This document shows, one piece after another, positions 26,701 through 33,949 of a stretch of 40,726 nt of DNA. This stretch comes from Bacteroidota bacterium. Lineage in GTDB: Bacteria; Bacteroidota; Bacteroidia; 2-12-FULL-35-15. The position numbers and the translations under genes are program-made. The stretch spans positions 1 through 40,726 of the forward strand of contig CANFLQ010000014.1 in assembly GCA_947447995.1 (NCBI GenBank). Direction: 5' to 3'. Within the stretch, counting starts at the first letter, position 1; each line of letters opens with the position of its first letter. Below the pieces are notes generated by a model, which was not told the DNA's origin, searched no databases, and saw only the letters and a list, made by a program, of their open reading frames with translations.

Positions 26701-27739
26701 ATTAAATGGTTGTTCTGGTGCACCTTCATCTTACCATATCACTGTTAACCCTACTCCAAATACTACATTTAGTTATACAAAAAGCACCTTTTGTCAGGGG
26801 GATAATAACCCAAGTCCAACAATTACTTTACCAGGGGGGACATTTTCTTCTACTTATGGATTATCAATTGATACCACATCGGGGTTAATAAATTTAGCCA
26901 ATAGCAAATTAAACACCTATACTGTAACGTATAGTATTGCTGGACAGTGTACCAATAGTAGTTCAGTAAGCTTTACCATTACCAATAATCCTGATGCTAA
27001 ATTTACATACACTAGTCCGTTTTGTGAAAAAGCAAATGTTAATACTTTACCTATATTTAATAATGGGGCAAGTGCTGGTACATTTAGCTCTACCTCAGGA
27101 TTAACATTTGCAAATACACTCACAGGACAGTTAGATTTATTTAAAAGTTTGCCAGGCAATTATACCATTACTAATTCAATTGCAGCAACAGGAGGATGTG
27201 CAGCAGCAACAGCAACTAATACAATAACTATTAACGCATTGCCTTTAGCAGCTTTCACTAGTACTATTAATAGTTACACTGCTAATTTAACCAACTCATC
27301 TCTTTATGCAAATAGTTACAAATGGAATTTTGGCGATATGAATTTGTCTACTTTAACTAATGTATCTCATACCTACACAAGTGCTGGAACCTATACTATT
27401 ACCTTAACTGCTAGTAATACTTGTGGAACCTACAATAATAGTGTGCAAGTAACAATAGAAGACACAGGAACAAGTGTATATGAAATTAGTTATGTAGATA
27501 CATTTTTAATATACCCTAACCCAAGTACAGGAGTTATTACCATTGAATTTTCAAATGAAATAACCTCAGGAAATATGAGTATTTTCAATTATTTGGGAGA
27601 AATAGTAATTTTAATTCCCAACATAAATAATTCAAAAAAATTAAACATTGACCTAACTAATTTGCCAAACGGAATGTATTGCATTGTTGGCAATATAAAC
27701 AAAACGTTTTTTGCAAAAAATGTGGTATTGGTAAAGTAG
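23759..27739 (+). CDS. Secreted metzincin-like zinc metalloprotease with TIG, PKD and T9SS sorting domains
   Basis: The gene encodes 1,326 residues from ATG 23759 (signal KKILFIFICITLLLTYGVSYAQ; the track's TTG 23750 adds three). Domains in order: an N-terminal Cys-containing domain (about 24-180); an IPT/TIG domain (194-285, ITNFSPTTITAGTNSILTING); and a protease domain (about 300-480) with the zinc motif HELGHGHQLAH (430-440) and Met-turn DVMNYSL (446-452). Five PKD domains follow that alternate between a 'WAWDIDNNGTIDY' form and a 'YSWNFGD' form, then PKD-like/Ig-like stretches, a sixth PKD and a type A T9SS sorting domain (FLIYPNPSTGVITIEF...LPNGMYCIVG). It is expected to be exported and to cut extracellular protein. 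The PKD array probably binds or spaces. It is convergent with the Ddl-fusion gene, 26 bases apart. Confidence 0.88.
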   Translation: MKKILFIFICITLLLTYGVSYAQCNLFELTLQQKVINASDIFEGKVLNKTCFWNSQHSLIYTSNTIEVYKVFKGTVTESQLEVITEGGLVGDEMHNVTPCLNLSIGDIGIFTAIPSIVVNPQSNTNNKAFQCYGSLQGFLKYDLVDKSATTPFQKYNNIKTDLYTTIENLISNTYKDIIPFDVNKRTATAKAGGSITNFSPTTITAGTNSILTINGSGFGASQGSSTVGFKNADNGGTSYITPAASQYISWSDTQIKVIVPDNSGTGTIRVGASSTITSTAILTVSYAEMNTSASSSSPTPYQTDHVNRNNAGGITWQMYTSFNSNTSANQSFTRAFNTWRCATHINWVIGSTTTVNSIGSDGTNVIRFDSGNELGAGILGRCTSFWIGCSSSVWYVKELDMAVDDGANWNFGPTAPTGSQYDFETVMLHELGHGHQLAHVIDKADVMNYSLANLTSKRTLNTNNQASGDDVMSRSLVANSCGPGAMTKLTGQCAIGGPLANFSATPLSGCASLTVTFTDKSTNTPTQWAWDVDNNGTTDYTTQNPTHVYTTNGTYSVKLKVVNATGKDSITKTNYITVNPLPVAKFTSTINSGTVNFTNTASNAASYSWDFGDSSSSSTATTPTHTYTLSGTYTIKLTAKNTCGNNTLSQTLTINLPASKPLPAFSANTNSGCTPLSLTFSDLSTNTPTAWFWDIDNNGTIDYTTQNPNHTYNKAGVYTVKLKISNSAGADSITKTNYITVNPQPIASVSSSVNFGTANFTNTSTNASSYSWNFGDNSTSTSTSVTLSHTYTITGTYTITLTATNACGSHSITNTITINNITPPPLANFTFTPSLGCSSLSVTFTDNSTNTPTSWAWDIDNNGTIDYTVQNPTHNYSAVGSYSIKLKVGNINGYDSITKTTIITVKASPTVINASDQTICSGQSVVTNSFSSNPNGATYIWTNSNTTIGLGASGTGNIPGFTTVNTTNAAIKTTITVTPTLNGCSGAPSSYHITVNPTPNTTFSYTKSTFCQGDNNPSPTITLPGGTFSSTYGLSIDTTSGLINLANSKLNTYTVTYSIAGQCTNSSSVSFTITNNPDAKFTYTSPFCEKANVNTLPIFNNGASAGTFSSTSGLTFANTLTGQLDLFKSLPGNYTITNSIAATGGCAAATATNTITINALPLAAFTSTINSYTANLTNSSLYANSYKWNFGDMNLSTLTNVSHTYTSAGTYTITLTASNTCGTYNNSVQVTIEDTGTSVYEISYVDTFLIYPNPSTGVITIEFSNEITSGNMSIFNYLGEIVILIPNINNSKKLNIDLTNLPNGMYCIVGNINKTFFAKNVVLVK

Positions 27740-27765
27740 ATTTATAAAACAACCGTTAATAATAA

Positions 27766-30528
27766 TTAAACTTTCGTCAACATTTTCTTTTTTTGAAAAG
27801 CAAAGTCCAGAATAAGATCAATAAAATTATACGGTTTATATCCATTTATAGCACTTTGATGAAATATACACGTAGCGGGAGTCATGCCAGGTAGCGAGTT
27901 TACTTCAATAAATATTACCTCCACTTTAAGCTCTTTACCTTTTTGTGGATAATAAATGCGTACAAAAGCATCAATCCGAGTATAACCGTTAATGTTTAAA
28001 AGTTTTGCCGCAGCACCTAAGGTTTGTTTTACTTTGTTGGAAATTAACTGACGTTCCTGCGTATCTTTTGAATAACGAGCTGGAGTGATGTTCTGACCTT
28101 GACCAGCTAAAAATTTTTCTTCCAGTGATAATATTTCCCCCTCGCTCAATGCTTCCGAAGCTTCAAATACTTCGTAATTTACATTGCCTTGTTTATCAAA
28201 TTTAGTAAGCATACCTCCAGTAATTTCAAGAAAATGATCGGCATCACGTCTACTAATAAGCTCCTCCACCAAAATCACTTGTTTTTTAGGAAACTCTTCT
28301 TTGTCTTTTATATTCAACAATTGCGCTGCTGCTGTATCAAATGTTTCCTGTTTGCGAAAAATCAGTTTTGCAAATGCCGCAAATTCGGCTTCTGTTTTAA
28401 TTTTTCGTACCGCCGATGAACAGCCATCATCCACCGGTTTTGCGATAAAAGGATAATCTATTTTATCCTTTAAAAACGCTAATATATTTTTGTGATCTGC
28501 TTCCCACTCTTCTTCAGTTACTAGGGCGTGTTCGGCAACTAAAAAACCGTTTTGTTTTAAAATTTCATTCGTACGGTATTTATCAATGGTAATTTGTGAA
28601 CTTTCCACACCTGAACCGTTGTATGGCAAACCTACACGCTCCAATTGGGCTTGTACTGCACCATCTTCGCCTGGTCGGCCGTGCAAGGCTATAAACACCA
28701 CCTCTACCATCTTCGCTAAATCATCGTAAGTAATTCGTTTTGGTTTTGCCAGATTATCTTTTGCCGAGTAATTGCTAGTGATTGAAGTACATTCTTCAAT
28801 GATCTGTTTTACAAGTTCGTGTACTTTATAATGTTCTATTTTTTCTTTGCTGTCGTCAGCATTGTCTTTCAACAATACGTTTACAGGAATTTGATACATG
28901 ATGTGCTCCTCGTTGCTTCCTGTTAAAAATACAGGTACAACCTCGTATTTATCGGAAGATGCTAATTTTTCATAGATGTTTCTGCCACTTTCCAGCGATA
29001 TATGTCGCTCCGACGAATAGCCACCCATAATTACCGCTACCTTAATTTTATTGGTGGAAGCAGCTTTATCGGCTTTAATTAATATATCTAAATTGTTCAA
29101 TAAACCATCAAATACACCACTGTTTTTTTCAGCAACAATGCGTTGAACCAAAGATGTACGAATGATGTATGTTAAAAATTGCGAAGGGTTTAAACCAATC
29201 TCTGCAGCCTGATGGAAAAAAAAGGAGGATGGCATCATTCCAGAAGTTGTATTCGGATCATTTAAAAAAATCTTTCCTTCTTTAGAAATGAAACCATCAA
29301 TACGCGCATACACATCAAAATTCAAGGCATAAAATAACCCCTCACATTCTTTGCGAATAGCCTGAATTTGCTCATAAGGCAAATCAATTGGTGTAATTTT
29401 ACGGGATAACCCTGGTAAATATTTAGAACGATAATCAAATAATTCTTTGCCTTTACGAATCTCGGTAGGTGGTAATGCAACCACTTCCCGTTTACCATTA
29501 TCTTTCGAAGTTAAATTATCGGAATTTTGAAGTACGATACACGAAAACTCTTTTCCTTCAATAAAACCTTCAATCAATACTTTACTTTCGCCATCTAAAG
29601 ATTCTATCAATACATTTTCATTCTCTTTTTCAAATACTTTATCTAAATAACTTACTAAATCAGCAGGATGATAAATGACCTCAGGCACAACACTTCTAAC
29701 TTCGGATTTCGGATTTCGAACTTTAACTGGCATCCCAATACCTTCACGAATATCAGCCAACAAGGCAATATTTTCATTTTTTTGATCGGCACTTAAATTT
29801 TTCCAATCCGCAGCAATAATTGTTTTTATAAAAAATGCTTTTTCTAGCGCTTTTATAAATTGCATTTTATCATTCTGATGCAAAATACTTATACCTATTG
29901 AAGAACCTTGATTTGCAGGCTTTACTACTAATGGAAAACCTATTTCATTTTTGGCTTTTTCAAATGCTTCAATCGCTTTTTCTATTACAAAACCTACTCT
30001 ATTGATGCTAAAAAAATTTGGACTGTTAAATCCAGCATTTACCATCATTTGTTTTTGTACACTTTTATCAATACCAATAGCTGAAGGCAAAATTCCCGAA
30101 CCAGAATATGGGATTCTTAAATATTCCAGCAACCCTTGTATTTTTCCATCTTCACCAAATGGACCATGTAAACATAAAAAAGCGAAATCAAAATAATTCT
30201 TCAAATCGTCGGCAAGTATTTTTTTGCCGATTTTATTAATCATATCTAACTGCTGTTGTGCTGATAAATAAGCAATTTGCTCGGCATAAATTTGAAAATC
30301 GCCTTTATTACTTGGAATAAATTCTGAAGGAGGATAAAAATCGCGGATACTGCCTTTGTAAACGTACTCCCAATTTAACAACACAAAATTACCAAAACTA
30401 TCAACAAAAACAGGAACAGCATCAAATAAGGATTTGTTTAGATTATCGTAAACCGTTCTTCCGCCAGCAAAAGACACTTCCCGCTCCTTAGAAAAACCTC
30501 CAAAAATGATTCCTATTTTTATTTTCAT
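27766..30528 (-). CDS. Tandem fusion of two D-alanine-D-alanine ligase (ATP-grasp) units
   Basis: The gene encodes 920 residues from ATG 30528 (ATG 30537 would add MQV). Numbering below is from 30537. Half 1 (1-490) has IIFGGFSKEREVSFAGG (10-26), LHGPFGEDGKIQG (123-135), VVKPANQGSSIGI (204-216), LIEGFIEGKEFS (321-332) and RIDGF...LNDPNTTSGMMPSS (412-438). Half 2 (497-923) has VIMGGYSSERHISLESG (502-518), LHGRPGEDGAVQA (618-630), IAKPVDDGCSSAV (698-710) and FIEVNSLPGMTPAT near the end. Ordinary Ddl is about 300-370 residues and forms the D-Ala-D-Ala dipeptide for peptidoglycan. The metal-ligand Glu of half 1 is Asp (NDPN), and half 2 has an altered nucleotide loop (GCSSAV) and a changed specificity segment (SRRDADHFLEITGG). 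The substrate may therefore differ, or the halves may have divided the work. Confidence 0.85.
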   Translation of the reverse strand: MKIKIGIIFGGFSKEREVSFAGGRTVYDNLNKSLFDAVPVFVDSFGNFVLLNWEYVYKGSIRDFYPPSEFIPSNKGDFQIYAEQIAYLSAQQQLDMINKIGKKILADDLKNYFDFAFLCLHGPFGEDGKIQGLLEYLRIPYSGSGILPSAIGIDKSVQKQMMVNAGFNSPNFFSINRVGFVIEKAIEAFEKAKNEIGFPLVVKPANQGSSIGISILHQNDKMQFIKALEKAFFIKTIIAADWKNLSADQKNENIALLADIREGIGMPVKVRNPKSEVRSVVPEVIYHPADLVSYLDKVFEKENENVLIESLDGESKVLIEGFIEGKEFSCIVLQNSDNLTSKDNGKREVVALPPTEIRKGKELFDYRSKYLPGLSRKITPIDLPYEQIQAIRKECEGLFYALNFDVYARIDGFISKEGKIFLNDPNTTSGMMPSSFFFHQAAEIGLNPSQFLTYIIRTSLVQRIVAEKNSGVFDGLLNNLDILIKADKAASTNKIKVAVIMGGYSSERHISLESGRNIYEKLASSDKYEVVPVFLTGSNEEHIMYQIPVNVLLKDNADDSKEKIEHYKVHELVKQIIEECTSITSNYSAKDNLAKPKRITYDDLAKMVEVVFIALHGRPGEDGAVQAQLERVGLPYNGSGVESSQITIDKYRTNEILKQNGFLVAEHALVTEEEWEADHKNILAFLKDKIDYPFIAKPVDDGCSSAVRKIKTEAEFAAFAKLIFRKQETFDTAAAQLLNIKDKEEFPKKQVILVEELISRRDADHFLEITGGMLTKFDKQGNVNYEVFEASEALSEGEILSLEEKFLAGQGQNITPARYSKDTQERQLISNKVKQTLGAAAKLLNINGYTRIDAFVRIYYPQKGKELKVEVIFIEVNSLPGMTPATCIFHQSAINGYKPYNFIDLILDFAFQKKKMLTKV

Positions 30529-30764
30529 AACTTGCATTTAATTTATTCTTTTTTTAGTACAATCAACTATATAAAGCTCAATTAGAACTTAAACAAATTT
30601 AAGATTAAGTGAAGGTATATGCCATTAACTAACAGTAAGTATTCAACATATTTATTAACTAGACTTTATAAAAGTTAAAAATTAAAATCCATTTTTCATT
30701 TCAACATCTAAAAACTTCCGCTAGTTGATTTTTACTTCATAATTAAATTATAAATATTTCATAG

Positions 30765-30772
30765 TATATTTG
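30765..30772 (+). promoter_or_regulatory. -7 box directly before the PTPS start (apparently leaderless)
   Basis: TATATTTG is an exact TAnnTTTG ending only 4 bases before the ATG at 30777. With the usual 5-8 base spacing, transcription would begin at or just inside the start codon. The rest of 30538-30776 is AT-rich, with no other feature seen. Confidence 0.5.
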
Positions 30773-30776
30773 CAGT

Positions 30777-31193
30777 ATGATTTACATTACACGAAAAGAA
30801 CATTTTAATGCCGCTCACAAACTATACAACCCAAAGTGGAGCGATGAAAAAAATAACGAAGTATTTGGAAAGTGCTCCAATCCTAACTGGCATGGGCATA
30901 ACTACAATTTATATGTAACCGTTAAAGGAAGCGTAAATTCTGATACAGGTTATTCTGTTAACTTAAAGGAATTGAGCCTTATTATTAGAACATACGTTAC
31001 CGATAAACTAGATCATAAAAATCTAAATTTAGATGTTCCGTTTATGCAAGGATTAATGCCTTCAACAGAAAATGTTGCTATTGCTATCTGGAAAGAACTT
31101 TTACCATATATCAATGCTTTGGATTGCCAATTACACAGCATAAAACTTTACGAAACGGAGAATAATTATGTGGAATATTTTGGGGGAGAATAA
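30777..31193 (+). CDS. 6-pyruvoyl-tetrahydropterin synthase (PTPS) family enzyme
   Basis: It converts dihydroneopterin triphosphate to 6-pyruvoyl-tetrahydropterin (or, in QueD-type members, to carboxy-tetrahydropterin) in the cytoplasm. The 138 residues contain zinc ligands His14 (FNAAHKL), His39 and His41 (NWHGHNY), the catalytic Cys33 (FGKCSNPN), the Asp-His pair LDHKNLN (79-85) and a C-terminal YETENNYVEY that holds the pterin Glu. FGKCxNPNxHGHNY and DHKNLxxDVPF are strikingly like animal PTPS rather than short bacterial QueD. The next gene is folE, which makes its substrate, so a tetrahydrobiopterin-like product is plausible. No reductase for a final step is in the window. A queuosine role is the alternative. 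Confidence 0.9.
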   Translation: MIYITRKEHFNAAHKLYNPKWSDEKNNEVFGKCSNPNWHGHNYNLYVTVKGSVNSDTGYSVNLKELSLIIRTYVTDKLDHKNLNLDVPFMQGLMPSTENVAIAIWKELLPYINALDCQLHSIKLYETENNYVEYFGGE

Positions 31194-31212
31194 AATTTAG
31201 TTAATAGCAAAA

Positions 31213-31283
31213 AGTTATTAGTTAATTATAAAAAAGGCGAAAAGTTTAATCGTAAAAAGAATCCCCTCTGTTAACTAATAACT
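31213..31283. repeat. Inverted TTAGTTAATAACT-type AT-rich repeats between PTPS and folE
   Basis: AGTTATTAGTTAA (31213-31225) is the reverse complement of TTAACTAATAACT (31271-31283). Further partial copies (CTAATAACTATTAACTATT, GCTAATAACTA) follow to about 31325. They could form several alternative hairpins in the message linking the two pterin genes. Confidence 0.6.
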
Positions 31284-31337
31284 AATAACTATTAACTATT
31301 CGCTAATAACTACTTATAACTACTAAAAAAATAAAAG

Positions 31338-31961
31338 ATGGGACACGACGAATTTGACGACGTAAAAGGATATACAAAAATTGATAGATACAACCAACAA
31401 TCTGTTGACGACATTGCATCTAAATACAAAACTATTTTAAGCGATATTGGCGAAAACCCAAACCGCGAAGGACTTTTAAAAACTCCAGAACGTGTTGCAA
31501 AAGCCATGCAATATTTAACACATGGTTACGATTTGGATCCAACAGAATTATTGAAATCTGCAATGTTTAAAGAAGATTACAAACAAATGGTGATTGTAAA
31601 GGATATTGAAGTTTATTCCATGTGCGAACATCATTTATTGCCCTTTTTCGGAAAAGCTCATGTTGCGTATATACCTAACGGACAGATTGTCGGGCTAAGT
31701 AAGATACCCCGAGTTGTAGATGCTTTTTCTCGCAGATTACAGGTTCAGGAACGTTTGACCAACGAAATTAGGGATTGTATCCAAAATACATTAAACCCAA
31801 TTGGGGTAGCTGTTGTTATTGAATGCTCTCATTTGTGTATGCAAATGCGTGGTATACAAAAACAAAACTCGGTAACCACCACCTCCGCTTTTACAGGTGA
31901 ATTTTTAAAAGATACAACCCGCAAGGAATTTATAAGTTTAATAAGTTCCAAATTACATTAA
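31338..31961 (+). CDS. folE: GTP cyclohydrolase I
   Basis: It opens GTP to 7,8-dihydroneopterin triphosphate, the first step of folate, biopterin and queuosine precursor synthesis. The 207-residue cytoplasmic protein has [16 protein letters not shown] (42-57), the zinc and catalytic site [19 protein letters not shown] (Cys96, His98, His99), [23 protein letters not shown] and the second zinc Cys in [15 protein letters not shown] (Cys167). The decamer core is of normal length. It follows PTPS by 144 bases of repeat-rich sequence on the same strand. Confidence 0.97.
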   Translation: MGHDEFDDVKGYTKIDRYNQQSVDDIASKYKTILSDIGENPNREGLLKTPERVAKAMQYLTHGYDLDPTELLKSAMFKEDYKQMVIVKDIEVYSMCEHHLLPFFGKAHVAYIPNGQIVGLSKIPRVVDAFSRRLQVQERLTNEIRDCIQNTLNPIGVAVVIECSHLCMQMRGIQKQNSVTTTSAFTGEFLKDTTRKEFISLISSKLH

Positions 31962-31976
31962 AAAACTCTGACATTT

Positions 31977-32006
31977 TTGCATAAAACCTAAACGGTATTA
32001 TCTTTG
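31977..32006 (+). promoter_or_regulatory. Promoter of the Bax inhibitor-1 family gene
   Basis: TTG (31977-31979), a 19-base spacer, then TATCTTTG (31999-32006), a near-ideal match. The ATG is 34 bases after the box. Confidence 0.7.
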
Positions 32007-32040
32007 CAGTAGTAAATCGAAAAACAATAAAAAAATTATT

Positions 32041-32763
32041 ATGGAAACTCAAAACTTTAATTTTGTTCAGTCACAGGAACAAAGCAGTGCAATGTCAAAA
32101 ACATTTATAGCAAGTGTTTTTTCATGGATGTTTGCTGCCTTAGCTATCACTTCAGTTGTTGCCTATTATTTTGGCAATAGTATGGAATTAATAACAATGC
32201 TTGTTAATCCACAAGTTGGAGGTTTAACAACACTAGGATATGTTGTAATGTTTGCCCCATTGGCTTTTATATTGGTAATGTCGTTTGGCTTTAATCGCAT
32301 CTCCTACCCAGTTTTATTGTTCTTATTTTTATTGTACTCTGCAGTAATGGGAATGAGTTTAAGCTTTATTTTTCTTGCTTATACTTCTGGTTCAATTTTC
32401 TCCACTTTTATTGCTGCATCAGCAATGTTTGGAGTAATGTCTGTAGTTGGTTACACAACAAAAACCGACCTTACCAATTTTGGCTCCATAATGATGATGG
32501 CACTTGTTGGTATTGTAATTGCCAGTTTAATCAATATGTTTATGCACAGTGGAACAATGGACTATATCATTAGTTTTGTTGGAGTACTTGTATTTACAGG
32601 TTTAACTGCTTACGATGTTCAAAAATTAAAAAACATTGGTGCAGGTGTTGAATTTGGAACGGCTTCAACAAGTAAATTAGTTATTATGGGAGCTTTGAAT
32701 TTATACATGGATTTCATCAACTTATTTATTATGTTGCTTCGTTTGTTTGGCGACAGAAAATAA
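32041..32763 (+). CDS. Bax inhibitor-1 / YccA family membrane protein
   Basis: This 240-residue inner-membrane protein has seven hydrophobic helices beginning at TFIASVFSWMFAALAITSVVAYYF. Family signatures are the N-terminal TF...SWMFAALAIT block and the C-terminal VLVFTGLTAYDVQKLKNI with the conserved Asp, followed by ALNLYMDFINLFIMLLRLFG. Members of this family are proposed pH-sensitive Ca2+ leak channels (BsYetJ) or FtsH modulators (YccA). Which applies here is unknown. It is monocistronic, with a good promoter and terminator. Confidence 0.93.
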   Translation: METQNFNFVQSQEQSSAMSKTFIASVFSWMFAALAITSVVAYYFGNSMELITMLVNPQVGGLTTLGYVVMFAPLAFILVMSFGFNRISYPVLLFLFLLYSAVMGMSLSFIFLAYTSGSIFSTFIAASAMFGVMSVVGYTTKTDLTNFGSIMMMALVGIVIASLINMFMHSGTMDYIISFVGVLVFTGLTAYDVQKLKNIGAGVEFGTASTSKLVIMGALNLYMDFINLFIMLLRLFGDRK

Positions 32764-32784
32764 TCACACATTAAATTGTGAATA

Positions 32785-32820
32785 AAAAAGAGTTCTGATA
32801 AGATCAGAACTCTTTTTATT
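32785..32820 (+). terminator. Terminator of the Bax inhibitor-1 family gene
   Basis: AAAAAGAGTTCTGAT and ATCAGAACTCTTTTT form a 15-bp stem with a 3-base loop, followed by ATTTTTA. It sits 22 bases after the stop. Confidence 0.9.
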
Positions 32821-32832
32821 TTTAGACATTTG

Positions 32833-32940
32833 CCTCACCCCTTAATCCCCTCACCTAAAGGAGAGGGGGCGAGGTTTAAGATTACATTAAAATACATTAA
32901 CTCGCATCACCTCCTCCCCTTTATGGGAGGTTGGGAGGGG
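32833..32940. repeat. GC-rich REP-like hairpins before fabD
   Basis: CCTCACCCC...CCCCTCACC-TAAA-GGAGAGGGG...CGAGG (32833-32874) folds on itself, and CCTCCTCCC-CTTTAT-GGGAGG (32908-32940) forms a second hairpin. The C-rich composition is unlike the surroundings. The ORF track wrongly reads through these repeats as the fabD N-terminus. Confidence 0.75.
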
Positions 32941-32955
32941 CATAAACTTAAAAAG

Positions 32956-33840
32956 ATGAAAGCATACGTATTTCCAGGACAAGGCGCTCAATTTGTAGGA
33001 ATGGGTAAAGACCTTTACGACAACTCTCCAATAGCAAAAGAAATGTTTGAAAAAGCCAATGATATATTAGGCTTCAGAATTACGGACATTATGTTTAGCG
33101 GAACGGATGAGGAATTAAAGCAAACAAAAGTTACTCAACCTGCTATATTTTTACATTCAGTAATATTAGCAAAAACCTTAGGGGATGCCATTCAACCCGA
33201 AATGGTTGCCGGTCATAGCCTTGGCGAATTTTCGGCATTGGTAATCAATAAAACGTTGACATTTGAGGATGCTTTAGTTTTGGTGTCAAAACGTGCACTT
33301 GCCATGCAAAAAGCATGTGAAATAAACCCTTCTACAATGGCTGCTATCTTAAATTTAGATGACGCCATCATTGAAAACATTTGTGCAGAAATCAGCCAAA
33401 GCGGCGAAACAGTAGTGGCTGCAAATTATAACAGTCCGGGACAATTGGTAATTTCTGGCACTACCAACGGAATAAACATTGCTTGCGAAAAATTAAAAGC
33501 AGCAGGCGCAAAACGCGCATTGGTATTGCCTGTTGGCGGTGCATTTCACTCACCATTAATGCAACCGGCAAGTGTTGAATTAGAGGCTGCAATAAACGCT
33601 ACCACCTTTCATCAACCCATTTGTCCGGTTTACCAAAACGTAACGGCAAACGCGGTTTTTAACCCTAATGAAATTAAAAAGAATTTAATTGCACAACTTA
33701 CAGCTCCTGTTAAATGGACACAAACCGTTCAACAAATGGTTGCAGACGGTGCTACCCATTTTTATGAAGTTGGTCCAGGTAAAGTATTACAAGGATTGGT
33801 TAAAAAAATTAGTGCGGCAGTAGAAGCTGCTAGTGCGTAA
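32956..33840 (+). CDS. fabD: Malonyl-CoA:acyl carrier protein transacylase
   Basis: It moves malonyl from CoA to ACP for type II fatty-acid synthesis. The 294-residue protein opens MKAYVFPGQGAQFVGMGKDL, carries the nucleophile motif VAGHSLGEFSALV (Ser88) and the catalytic His in GAFHSPLM, and ends GPGKVLQGLVKKI. The start is ATG 32956. The track start at 32830 would add 42 residues that are just the translated REP-like repeat (MPHPLIPSPKGEG). REP-like repeats flank the gene on both sides. Confidence 0.97.
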   Translation: MKAYVFPGQGAQFVGMGKDLYDNSPIAKEMFEKANDILGFRITDIMFSGTDEELKQTKVTQPAIFLHSVILAKTLGDAIQPEMVAGHSLGEFSALVINKTLTFEDALVLVSKRALAMQKACEINPSTMAAILNLDDAIIENICAEISQSGETVVAANYNSPGQLVISGTTNGINIACEKLKAAGAKRALVLPVGGAFHSPLMQPASVELEAAINATTFHQPICPVYQNVTANAVFNPNEIKKNLIAQLTAPVKWTQTVQQMVADGATHFYEVGPGKVLQGLVKKISAAVEAASA

Positions 33841-33841
33841 G

Positions 33842-33935
33842 CCTCACCCCCTGCCCATCTCTGCCTCATCCGTCCTTCGGACACCTTCTCCTAAAGGAGA
33901 AGGGAAGCGGAAGAAGCTTTTTGGGAGAGGGGAGA
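33842..33935. repeat. GC-rich REP-like hairpins after fabD
   Basis: Within this stretch GTCCTTCGGAC and CCTTCTCC-TAAA-GGAGAAGG are hairpins, and CCTCACCCCC at the left can pair with GGGAGAGGGGAG at the right. The CTCCTAAAGGAG core is shared with the repeat at 32833. It begins directly after the fabD stop and may end or stabilise that transcript. Confidence 0.75.
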
Positions 33936-33949
33936 AACCTATACAATAC

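Noticed and set aside
24748-27159. Minus-strand and +frame ORFs across the metalloprotease gene
   Set aside because: Shadows of the PKD coding sequence; no domain, no promoter.
32830-32955. N-terminal extension of fabD in the ORF track (MPHPLIPSPKGEG...)
   Set aside because: It is the translation of REP-like hairpins; the conserved FabD start MKAYVFPGQG is at 32956.
33833-33949. N-terminal extension of the beta-barrel ORF
   Set aside because: It overlaps the fabD end and a REP-like repeat; the signal peptide begins at ATG 33950.
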